Virus record (IMG/VR): IMGVR_UViG_3300025141_013772
Coordinates: 1 to 26,080 of that record
DNA: 26,080 nt
DNA from: a virus
Reading direction: 5' to 3' (one strand)
In this document: positions 20,351 through 26,080 of the stretch, one piece after another
How positions within the stretch are numbered: position 1 is the first letter of the stretch
How the letters are laid out: every line of letters starts with the position of its first letter
Position numbers and translations under genes: made by a program
The notes under the pieces: generated by a model
Seen by the model: the letters and a program-made list of their open reading frames with translations, nothing else
Databases searched by the model: none
Told to the model about the DNA's origin: nothing

Positions 20351-20377
20351 AGCTCAAACATCCATTTCGCTTTTTAA

Positions 20378-20385
20378 TATTTATC
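20378..20385 (-). promoter_or_regulatory. Late promoter box GATAAATA
   Basis: The box lies 28 bases before the 490-aa gene at 20350 and overlaps the stop of the 194-aa gene (TGA in the box region). It probably leads the unit 17662-20350. Confidence 0.5.
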
Positions 20386-20968
20386 AAATGAGTTGTTTTA
20401 TTTCGCCCTTTGCGGTACGGGCTTTATGTAATGTTTCAGTATATTTGGCTTCAAATATCTGTTTAGTTGAATTATCTGGTGCTGTTCTAATACGTCTTTT
20501 ATGTTGTCCTGCTTTTATTAGAGCGTTAGCATATTTTTGATCAATTTCAGCAATTAATTGTTGTTTAGGTCTATCATTTTCGTTTAATAAATTTTTAGTA
20601 ATAGTTATTGCACTTTCAAACAATGCTAAATTTTTATATAATGTTTTACCGGAATATATATCTACTATATTATAATAATTTTTATTCTTTTTTCCAAAAG
20701 GAACTTTGTCTACAGTAATTTCAAACAACCCCATTCGAACACCTTGCTTAGTTGGAATTTCTAATACTTCTTCCGCAACAATATCTGCGGCATTATTAAA
20801 TTTTTCCATTATAATATTCATTGCTTCCACATCAGGACTTGAAAATTTTGATGTAGGAATAGGTTTACCTGTCGATGTTTCAGTATATGCAGAAGGTGCA
20901 ACAACTGGTTTATTTAAAGCATTCATTGCTTTTTTCATTGCATCTACATCTTTTGCTGATGCTACCAT
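20384..20968 (-). CDS. 194-aa protein, unknown function
   Basis: The protein has a Lys- and Ala-rich N terminus (VASAKDVDAMKKAMNALNKP), a second similar helix (SPDVEAMNIIMEKFNNAAD), a beta-rich middle (VRMGLFEITVDKVPFGKKNKNYYNIVDIYSGKTL) and a basic helical tail (HKRRIRTAPDNSTKQIFEAKY). The two DxxAM helices look like an internal duplication. Similar proteins are present in marine T4-like phages, without a known role. Its start overlaps the end of the 69-aa gene. No function is assigned. Confidence 0.7.
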   Translation of the reverse strand: MVASAKDVDAMKKAMNALNKPVVAPSAYTETSTGKPIPTSKFSSPDVEAMNIIMEKFNNAADIVAEEVLEIPTKQGVRMGLFEITVDKVPFGKKNKNYYNIVDIYSGKTLYKNLALFESAITITKNLLNENDRPKQQLIAEIDQKYANALIKAGQHKRRIRTAPDNSTKQIFEAKYTETLHKARTAKGEIKQLI

Positions 20969-21171
20969 GTTACCTCTTTGTTATTTAAATTATAAATGTT
21001 ATTCTCCCTACTAAGGACACCACGAGAAGTAAGTAATTTTGCTAAATGCAAATCTCGTTCGTTTAATTCATCTTTTTTAATACCATTTGCTTCTCTAATT
21101 TTGCAACAAAATTTATGTTCTCTATTAGAAATAGCAACAGAAATTCCACCTGTTACGTCTTGCATTCTCAT
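20962..21171 (-). CDS. 69-aa protein, unknown function
   Basis: The short protein begins MRMQDVTGGISVAISNREH and has a helix-turn region with a Cys pair (HKFCCKIREANGIKKDELNERDLHLAKLLTSRGVL). The second half could be a small helix-turn-helix fold, but that is not established. Its start overlaps the previous stop as ATGA, and its end overlaps the next gene start. It belongs to the coupled unit 20384-23204. Confidence 0.7.
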   Translation of the reverse strand: MRMQDVTGGISVAISNREHKFCCKIREANGIKKDELNERDLHLAKLLTSRGVLSRENNIYNLNNKEVTW

Positions 21172-21485
21172 GATACACCTGCTATTTTTCGTATTGCTTG
21201 ACCTCTGTTTGCTACAGTACCTGCTCTTTTTTTCCGCATAGCAGTAGATGCACTATCTACTGATTGATCTATCACCTCACCGTCTGGTCCTGTTATAGTT
21301 GTAGTAAATTCATCTGGTTGTTCTTTTCCTGCATCCATGTCTGCTTGGTTAGCATTTTGTCCTTTTACTGTAGGTCGTTTTGATCCTATCGGACCTTGAG
21401 ATTGAATAGTTCCGCCTGCAGATGGGGCAGGAGAATTAGGCCTTTGTTTATATACCTCATCTAAATATTCTTTAAATGTTTTCAT
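21168..21485 (-). CDS. 105-aa protein with shared KTFKEYL N-terminal motif
   Basis: The start at 21485 (MKTFKEYLDEVYK) is chosen over a GTG 12 bases earlier because it falls just after the upstream stop and because the same KTFKEYL(D/E)E peptide occurs within the transglycosylase encoded next to it. The rest is Pro-, Gly- and Gln-rich, then has a beta-like stretch (TTTITGPDGEVIDQS) and a basic tail (MRKKRAGTVANRGQAIRK). A 23-bp DNA identity underlies the shared motif. The motif may mark proteins packed into the virion. Function is unknown. Confidence 0.7.
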   Translation of the reverse strand: MKTFKEYLDEVYKQRPNSPAPSAGGTIQSQGPIGSKRPTVKGQNANQADMDAGKEQPDEFTTTITGPDGEVIDQSVDSASTAMRKKRAGTVANRGQAIRKIAGVS

Positions 21486-21699
21486 CTTATGCACCACTTA
21501 TTTCTCCACGAGCCGCAATGTCCACCTTGTCTTGGCTCTTTGCCCACTTCTGAGCCTGGGCTTTATTTTTAAATCCATTAGAAACTGGTATCCATTTGTT
21601 GTTCCCCACATGACCCATTACATACCATTTCTTGTCGTTAGGGTTCATGGAAACAATATACTTGGAATTTGCTTCTTCTAAATATTCTTTAAATGTTTT
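21460..21699. repeat. 23-bp direct repeat encoding the KTFKEYL motif
   Basis: Positions 21460-21482 and 21677-21699 are identical over 23 bp and encode the same peptide in two neighbouring genes. In one it forms the N terminus; in the other it lies internally. This suggests recombination or fusion of a short module. Confidence 0.75.
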
Positions 21700-22911
21700 T
21701 GATTCGTTTGTATTAGACAATTGTGTACTCAAAAGTTCAGTATTTGAAGGTTTTATACTCTTAGGTGTTTTTGGACCGGCTGCAACAGCCTGTTTCTTTT
21801 TATTAAGTGCGGCCATACGTTTGTTTTTGCCTTCCTCACTTTCTGGTCCTCCTCCCAAATTTGGAAACCAAGTTTGTGGATTCCATGTTGTTGTTTCGTC
21901 TGCAGGATCGGCCCAGTCCGACCATGTCATGTCAGGCTTCGACGGATCTATTTTAACAAGATTTCCTCCTGTATCATAATAATATCCTTTTGGCACTTTG
22001 TGAAGATTGTCGCCTTTTTCTGATCCTGTAATCGTATTCATAGTTTTAGTTATGGCTTTGTTCCATTCATCGGGATCACTTAGTTTCCCATATATTTCTT
22101 TACTTCTTTGTTTTATTTTTTCTTGTTCTGCTGGTGTACTTGTCACTTGTTCAGGGTCATCGATAGTTGCTACTTGGCTCCATTCATCGGGAACACTCAG
22201 TTTCCCATATAATTCTTCTCCTCTTTGTTTTATTTTTTCTTGTCCTGCTTCCCATTCCTTTTTTCTCTCATCGCTCCATTTTGATTTCCAAGGGTCATCG
22301 ATAGTTGCTACTGCAAAGGGTTTGTCTGCAAATTTGTTTATACTTGCTATAAACTGATTACCAAATTTTTGGCTATTTTTATCCTTTCCTCTATAACTAC
22401 CTGGACTCGCAGTATATGCATTTAATAATGTTTCGCCGTCGTTGTTTCCTTTATTAGCAGGATCATTAAATAAATCACGAAAATGTATTACAGATAATTC
22501 AGCCGCCAATGCATCATTAGCCTTTAAATCATTCCATGTAATATCTTTAACATTCTTTTCTCCAATTTTTAATTCAGGATGTGAGTTTTGTACTTTAGTT
22601 AATGCTCTAACACTGAAATGTCCAGGACCATAACTCATATGGGCTTCAGGCTCTTTACCATACGCTTTTACATAAGGATTATCTTTCCATTTTTCAGGGG
22701 TCGCGGTCTTTTTCCATTTATCTTTTATGTCTTGTAAAAAAGTTTGATCACCGACTTTGTAGTAAACATCTTTTATCATACTCTCATGATTAAATAAACC
22801 TAGAATATACTTAGGATTTATACCATGCTTTTTTCCATATATATTTGCATATGATTTTATTCTGTCCCAATCCGTTTCTTGTAGGGCCTCTATTAAATCT
22901 TTATATCTCAT
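21487..22911 (-). CDS. Lytic transglycosylase-like virion protein
   Basis: The 474-aa protein has an SLT/goose-lysozyme-like domain in its first 200 residues: YANIYGKKHGINPKYILGLF, NHES with likely catalytic Glu43, MSYGPGHFSVRAL, and LLNAYTASPGSY. This would cut peptidoglycan strands, probably locally during genome entry. A duplicated module follows (EKIKQRGEELYGKLSVPDEW and EKIKQRSKEIYGKLSDPDEW), then a linker, a KTFKEYLEE motif and a C-terminal beta-alpha module (WYVMGHVGNNKWIPVSNGF, AQAQKWAKSQ). Its start overlaps the preceding stop as ATGA. No signal peptide is seen, which fits a virion enzyme rather than the endolysin. Confidence 0.7.
   Translation of the reverse strand: MRYKDLIEALQETDWDRIKSYANIYGKKHGINPKYILGLFNHESMIKDVYYKVGDQTFLQDIKDKWKKTATPEKWKDNPYVKAYGKEPEAHMSYGPGHFSVRALTKVQNSHPELKIGEKNVKDITWNDLKANDALAAELSVIHFRDLFNDPANKGNNDGETLLNAYTASPGSYRGKDKNSQKFGNQFIASINKFADKPFAVATIDDPWKSKWSDERKKEWEAGQEKIKQRGEELYGKLSVPDEWSQVATIDDPEQVTSTPAEQEKIKQRSKEIYGKLSDPDEWNKAITKTMNTITGSEKGDNLHKVPKGYYYDTGGNLVKIDPSKPDMTWSDWADPADETTTWNPQTWFPNLGGGPESEEGKNKRMAALNKKKQAVAAGPKTPKSIKPSNTELLSTQLSNTNESKTFKEYLEEANSKYIVSMNPNDKKWYVMGHVGNNKWIPVSNGFKNKAQAQKWAKSQDKVDIAARGEISGA
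22063..22313. repeat. Imperfect tandem duplication in the transglycosylase gene
   Basis: Sequences starting at 22063 and 22180 repeat for about 70 bp, and those starting at 22153 and 22291 repeat for about 22 bp. They encode the EKIKQR...YGKLSxPDEW and VATIDDP modules. The partial divergence points to an old duplication. Confidence 0.7.
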
Positions 22912-23204
22912 CGCATAGCCCTATTAAGTGCCGCAACTCGTTTGCTTGCTGGATTGTACTTTTTTGTTTTTCTTGCTTTTCTCATCATTCGAGCACCCTT
23001 GGCGGCCTTTGTTCTTTTAAGAACATAACGTTTTTTAAGATCTAATGGGGCCGAGCATTGAGATTGTTTTGCTACTAATCTACCTTTGCGTCTACCAAAA
23101 GTACATCTAAATTTTCGTACAACTTTATTTTTGCCCTTCTTGGCCCAGACTAATTTTGCTTCAATTAAGTCTTCCGAGTCAGGAATAAATTCAAATAGGT
23201 TCAT
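22908..23204 (-). CDS. Basic phage protein with acidic leader, probably prohead or DNA associated
   Basis: The 98-aa protein has a short acidic N terminus (MNLFEFIPDSEDLIEAK) followed by a very basic body with FRCTFGRRKGRLVAKQSQC, then KKRYVLKRTKAAKG and a tail rich in Arg and Lys. LIE at residues 13-15 matches the T4 prohead protease pattern (Leu/Ile-x-Glu), so the leader may be removed in the prohead; this is inferred. Similar small basic proteins occur in marine T4-like phages. A DNA- or core-binding role suits the charge. A late box (23224-23231) precedes it. Confidence 0.6.
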   Translation of the reverse strand: MNLFEFIPDSEDLIEAKLVWAKKGKNKVVRKFRCTFGRRKGRLVAKQSQCSAPLDLKKRYVLKRTKAAKGARMMRKARKTKKYNPASKRVAALNRAMR

Positions 23205-23223
23205 AGCGACATTCCACTATGTG

Positions 23224-23231
23224 TATTTATT
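23224..23231 (-). promoter_or_regulatory. Late promoter box AATAAATA
   Basis: The box lies 20 bases before the 98-aa basic protein gene and includes the TAA stop of the 104-aa gene. It probably starts the coupled unit 20384-23204. Confidence 0.5.
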
Positions 23232-23541
23232 GGATAATAGTAATAACGGAACCAATAAGGGTAGCAATAATTGTTATAGCACCACCTAATATAAGTTTAT
23301 TAGTGCTAGACAGATGATTTTCTAAGGCCTCTTGGCGAGTATCGATTGCATGAAATCGATCTGTATGATGATTTGTTGCAAATTCTTGAATTACATCCAA
23401 CGATTTTTCCATTTTATCAAAACGGACATAACTTCGTTCAATGCGACGTACAACGTCATCTATTTTATCTTCTAAGTGAGAGTATCTCTCACTACAAAGT
23501 TCTACGTGAGCTTCTAAGTTCTCTGATTCAATATTAGACAT
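23227..23541 (-). CDS. Coiled-coil protein with a C-terminal membrane anchor
   Basis: The 104-aa protein starts MSNIESENLEAHVELCSERY, continues as a charged coiled coil (about 20-60) and ends in a hydrophobic span (LILGGAITIIATLIGSVITII). The design is like small phage proteins described as holin- or spannin-like accessory proteins, with no catalytic motif. The start at 23541 is preferred because a GGAAG site precedes it; the longer frame begins with TTG. A gene-free leader of about 100 nt lies upstream. Function is unknown. Confidence 0.6.
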   Translation of the reverse strand: MSNIESENLEAHVELCSERYSHLEDKIDDVVRRIERSYVRFDKMEKSLDVIQEFATNHHTDRFHAIDTRQEALENHLSSTNKLILGGAITIIATLIGSVITIIQ

Positions 23542-23571
23542 TTCTTCCAAACCACTTTTACTGGTGTTTTT

Positions 23572-23650
23572 ATATTACACTTAGTAATATCGATTCGGGC
23601 CTATATTTGCCATTAATAGCCAAGGGTTTTTTAGTACTAATTTATTTATT
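23572..23650 (-). promoter_or_regulatory. Late box AATAAATA and hairpin leader upstream of the 104-aa gene
   Basis: An AATAAATA box lies at 23643-23650, about 100 bases before the gene. The leader has a perfect 7-bp hairpin (ATATTAC-TAAGT-GTAATAT, 23572-23590). No other gene is supported in this gap. Confidence 0.4.
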
Positions 23651-23680
23651 AAATTTTTATGTAGAATTATATAGTAAGAA

Positions 23681-23708
23681 AATACTCTCTGATTGCTCAG
23701 AGAGTATT
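23681..23708 (-). terminator. Rho-independent terminator after the 177-aa gene
   Basis: A perfect 12-bp stem (AATACTCTCTGA / TCAGAGAGTATT) with a GCAA tetraloop on the minus strand lies five bases after the stop at 23713, followed by TTTTCTT. This is a good intrinsic terminator. Confidence 0.85.
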
Positions 23709-23712
23709 AATA

Positions 23713-24246
23713 TTAAAGAATGTCAGTTTTAGAAATAAATGTATTTCTATTGACTGCATCGGCTTGTTCGGTTGTATTAATATAATCATTAGATGCAGAC
23801 CAGGTAAATCCGCCTACCGATCCGCCAGTCCCCATTGTTGCTGTTATAATGTCTATTGCAATACCTTTTAAATCATTCGATAAGTGATATACTAAATTAG
23901 CGGCGGCTTGTGTTTGGCCTGTCGCTAATGTTGTGGCTGTTCCTGAATATGCCTTCGGATAATCTGTACTGAATTTCATTGTCCAGTAATTATGATTACC
24001 TCCGGAAAATCCCGTACCAAACATATTATTTGTTCCGTCATGTGTAGGACCTGCGGCACCTGTTGTCGCGGCAATCGACATAATTATCGGATTACATCGA
24101 AGCATAATAGCCTGCAAAAATCTATTTAAATTCTGTGACCCTGTGGCTTCGCTAATATCAATCATTGTAGTAAGGATGAAAAACTCTAGATTCCTGGAGA
24201 CCGTTTCGAATTGTTCACCTTGAAATGTGGCTTTTGTTGCTACCAT
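23713..24246 (-). CDS. 177-aa probable structural protein
   Basis: The protein starts MVATKATFQGEQFETVSRNL and is rich in Ala, Thr, Gly and Asn (NLNRFLQAIMLRCNPIIMSIAATTG, GTGFSGGNHNYWTMKF). It is bounded by its own late box (24276-24283) upstream and a strong terminator downstream, so it is a monocistronic late gene, a layout common for abundant virion proteins. No family was recognised. Its neighbour at 24348-24719 has the same layout. Confidence 0.65.
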   Translation of the reverse strand: MVATKATFQGEQFETVSRNLEFFILTTMIDISEATGSQNLNRFLQAIMLRCNPIIMSIAATTGAAGPTHDGTNNMFGTGFSGGNHNYWTMKFSTDYPKAYSGTATTLATGQTQAAANLVYHLSNDLKGIAIDIITATMGTGGSVGGFTWSASNDYINTTEQADAVNRNTFISKTDIL

Positions 24247-24275
24247 TTATTTTCTCCAAAATCAAACTGTTAATG

Positions 24276-24283
24276 TATTTATC
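24276..24283 (-). promoter_or_regulatory. Late promoter box GATAAATA
   Basis: The box lies 30 bases before the 177-aa gene, whose ATG is preceded by a GGAG site. Confidence 0.55.
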
Positions 24284-24300
24284 TAGAGGTCACAAAAAAA

Positions 24301-24323
24301 GCGTTCATTTTAATAATGAACGC
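24301..24323. terminator. Bidirectional-looking intrinsic terminator
   Basis: GCGTTCATT (24301-24309) and AATGAACGC (24315-24323) form a perfect 9-bp stem with a 5-nt loop. On the minus strand the stem is followed by TTTTTTTG, and on plus by TTTT. It ends the unit of the 123-aa gene. Confidence 0.9.
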
Positions 24324-24347
24324 TTTTATGTTATAAGTTATTAAAAC

Positions 24348-24719
24348 TTATGCTAATACAAGTGCTGTCGAAACTGTGGGGACTGCGGCAGCCATGCTAA
24401 CCGAAGTTGGATCATCGTTTCTTAAAGACGCTTGCATTGCGGCAGTATTGCCCCAACCAAATGGACCTTCAAATATCATATGAACTTTACCACCTGTTGC
24501 GCCATTTATTGCAACAACTGTACCTTTTTGTGATGCCCACTCAATTAAATGAGTTAAAATACCGTCTGTGCCTGTTGATGCGGCTGCCGTATGATCGGTA
24601 TTTGCACCGTCAGTCAATTGTACATACGTAAAATTTGCACCTGAAAATTCAGATGCGCCAGCATTTGCTGTTCCTTGAGCGCCTCCTACTGGGACGCCTC
24701 CTGCTTTAGATACTACCAT
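24348..24719 (-). CDS. 123-aa probable structural protein
   Basis: The protein is very rich in Ala, Gly, Thr and Val (VVSKAGGVPVGGAQGTANAGAS, LRNDDPTSVSMAAAVPTVST), with a KVHMIFEGPFGW core. This composition is typical of phage virion proteins. It has a GGAG ribosome-binding site, a late box (24751-24758) upstream and a strong terminator downstream, so it is a monocistronic late gene, probably abundant. No family was recognised. Confidence 0.65.
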   Translation of the reverse strand: MVVSKAGGVPVGGAQGTANAGASEFSGANFTYVQLTDGANTDHTAAASTGTDGILTHLIEWASQKGTVVAINGATGGKVHMIFEGPFGWGNTAAMQASLRNDDPTSVSMAAAVPTVSTALVLA

Positions 24720-24749
24720 TTGTAATCTCCTAAATGTAATCTATTTTAA

Positions 24750-26080
24750 TTATTTATCATCTGATGACAGTTTTTCTAGCTCAATCATCATATCTAGACG
24801 TTTTGACTTTAATCTAAAGAAATGAAGCATGGTTGTAATGACAAGATGACGTTGATGTTTTGTTGCTAACGGCCATTCTTGAACTATACGTCTACATGCT
24901 CTAAATTTACTATTAACAATTTTTAAATCACCTTCTAATTTCAATAAAAACCGTTTTATAAAATTAGAATTTACATCACCACTTTTAATTTCATAAAAGA
25001 ATTTTTTAAGTAATGGATAATCTATATTAACTTTACTTAACATATTATTTGTATCATTTATTAAGTCTTTTGCTTTTTCTTCGTCGCTCATTATTAAATA
25101 ATATGTCAAATACATATCAGTTTCTGATATTCTAAATTTATTAAAATTAACAAATGCCATTGTTTTTGTTGCATATTGTATTGCATAGTTTTTATCTTCA
25201 TAAAGTAAAACATATAATGCCAATGCTTGCATAAATGCTAAGTCTGCTACTTCTCTGCCATCATATCTTTCGATTGTAAATCTTTGATGAAACAATCTAC
25301 TTTCAGTAATATTATTAATAAAAGTTAAACCCTCTGAAAATGTTTTATCAATTAATTTGGCAGTTGTTGCTTTACGTTCTGCTTTTGCTGTTCCTACTTC
25401 GCCAGATTTAATTGTTACTAAACTATTAAACATTCCTTTTATTCTATGTTTACTTCTAGGATTTGCTAATGATAATTTTACATCTCTAACTAAATCTTCA
25501 AATTCAGCATTTAAATCATATTTTTGCAACAACCTCACAACATCATTCCAACTCATTGATTGCCATACAGATTTTCTATTTAATTCTTTATAATTTTCGC
25601 CTAATGTAACAATTCGTAACTCAAGTCTAACTCCACTTAAATTAAATTCGTACTCTTGATTTTCTTCTAATGGTGGAGCATTGATACCCATTCTATTAAA
25701 TACTGCTTCGGGTTGTTCTTCTAACATAATTGTTTTAATTAAGCCAATCATTAACCCTTGCTTTTCTGCAGGATAATCTAAAAAACGTCGTTTGTAAATT
25801 GATTCTTCTGGGGTTATTGCAACAATATTATCTATTTGTACTGTTTTATCTGAATAACTAGATTGGGGGAATAATACACTAACTAGTTCGCCTGCGTTAT
25901 AGTATTTGCGGCCTTTATACTTAGAACTTTTAAAAGGAACTATAGTTGAATCAGGAAGTGATGCAAAGTAATCTGCTAATTGTTGTTTAACATTTTTTTT
26001 GTCATCGCCTTTGATATGAACAATTAAATCAATATCACCGAAGTCTTCTCTGTTGCCATAATTAAAACTACCAACCCCTT
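24750..26080 (-). CDS. Nucleotidyltransferase-fold protein, N terminus beyond window
   Basis: The frame ending at 24750 stays open past the ATG at 25751 to the right edge, giving at least 442 codons, so the true start is outside. Near the edge it encodes VGSFNYGNREDFGDIDLIVH, the GS-x3-G-x6-DxD pattern of DNA polymerase-beta-like nucleotidyltransferases, which transfer a nucleotide using two metal ions. The long helical C-terminal part (about 330 aa; VADLAFMQALALYVLLYE, ISETDMYLTYYLIM) has no recognised motif and may bind the substrate. Its substrate is unknown. It overlaps the late box of the 123-aa gene at its stop. Confidence 0.65.
   Translation of the reverse strand, partial: GVGSFNYGNREDFGDIDLIVHIKGDDKKNVKQQLADYFASLPDSTIVPFKSSKYKGRKYYNAGELVSVLFPQSSYSDKTVQIDNIVAITPEESIYKRRFLDYPAEKQGLMIGLIKTIMLEEQPEAVFNRMGINAPPLEENQEYEFNLSGVRLELRIVTLGENYKELNRKSVWQSMSWNDVVRLLQKYDLNAEFEDLVRDVKLSLANPRSKHRIKGMFNSLVTIKSGEVGTAKAERKATTAKLIDKTFSEGLTFINNITESRLFHQRFTIERYDGREVADLAFMQALALYVLLYEDKNYAIQYATKTMAFVNFNKFRISETDMYLTYYLIMSDEEKAKDLINDTNNMLSKVNIDYPLLKKFFYEIKSGDVNSNFIKRFLLKLEGDLKIVNSKFRACRRIVQEWPLATKHQRHLVITTMLHFFRLKSKRLDMMIELEKLSSDDK
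24751..24758 (-). promoter_or_regulatory. Late promoter box GATAAATA
   Basis: The box lies 32 bases before the 123-aa gene and contains the TAA stop of the nucleotidyltransferase gene. Confidence 0.55.

Noticed and set aside
23572-23620. A ten-codon ORF in the leader of the 104-aa coiled-coil gene.
   Set aside because: No ribosome-binding site and no sign of coupling.

Overview
This AT-rich window reads as part of a tailed-phage genome, most likely a large T4-like marine myovirus. All supported genes lie on the minus strand, are tightly packed and are often joined by ATGA, GTGA or TAATG stop/start overlaps. About a dozen copies of a T4-type late promoter box (NATAAATA) sit just upstream of genes, several across the stop codon of the preceding gene. 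No capsid, terminase, portal or baseplate hallmark gene is recognisable here, so the T4-like assignment is inference. A circularly permuted, two-piece tmRNA of the alphaproteobacterial type points to an alphaproteobacterial host, perhaps SAR11-like given the low GC.

Layout, left to right. 1-1990: a QueD/PTPS-like fragment, a secreted small protein, a DUF2452-like protein, a 29-aa membrane peptide, a DEDDh exonuclease, a 98-aa unknown and a strongly structured intergenic RNA. 1990-5500: a proteostasis and translation block with ClpS, a small heat-shock protein behind a ROSE-like RNA thermometer and a consensus sigma-70 promoter, ribosomal protein bS21, initiation factor IF3 and full-length ClpX. 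5514-9878: a membrane coiled-coil protein, a cupredoxin-like virion protein, a variant thermonuclease, an HExxH metallopeptidase and a SleB-type lysin. 10001-11340: a holin-like protein, small genes and the permuted tmRNA, whose intervening segment carries a 27-codon membrane-peptide ORF. 11357-14088: large virion proteins. 14092-17623: glutaredoxin, cobalamin-dependent class II ribonucleotide reductase and a PD-(D/E)XK nuclease. 17662-24719: probable virion and internal proteins, including a lytic transglycosylase. 24750-26080: a nucleotidyltransferase truncated by the window edge.

Working together: the most interesting reading is a phage-encoded takeover and quality-control set. IF3 and bS21 act on host translation initiation. 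The tmRNA rescues stalled ribosomes and adds a tag ending in LAA. The phage ClpX keeps its substrate-binding (RKH, GYVG) and ClpP-docking (IGF) loops and could deliver tagged proteins to host ClpP. ClpS and Hsp20 add N-degron selection and aggregate protection. Two nuclease genes have sigma-70 promoters placed so that their mRNAs would begin at the ATG.
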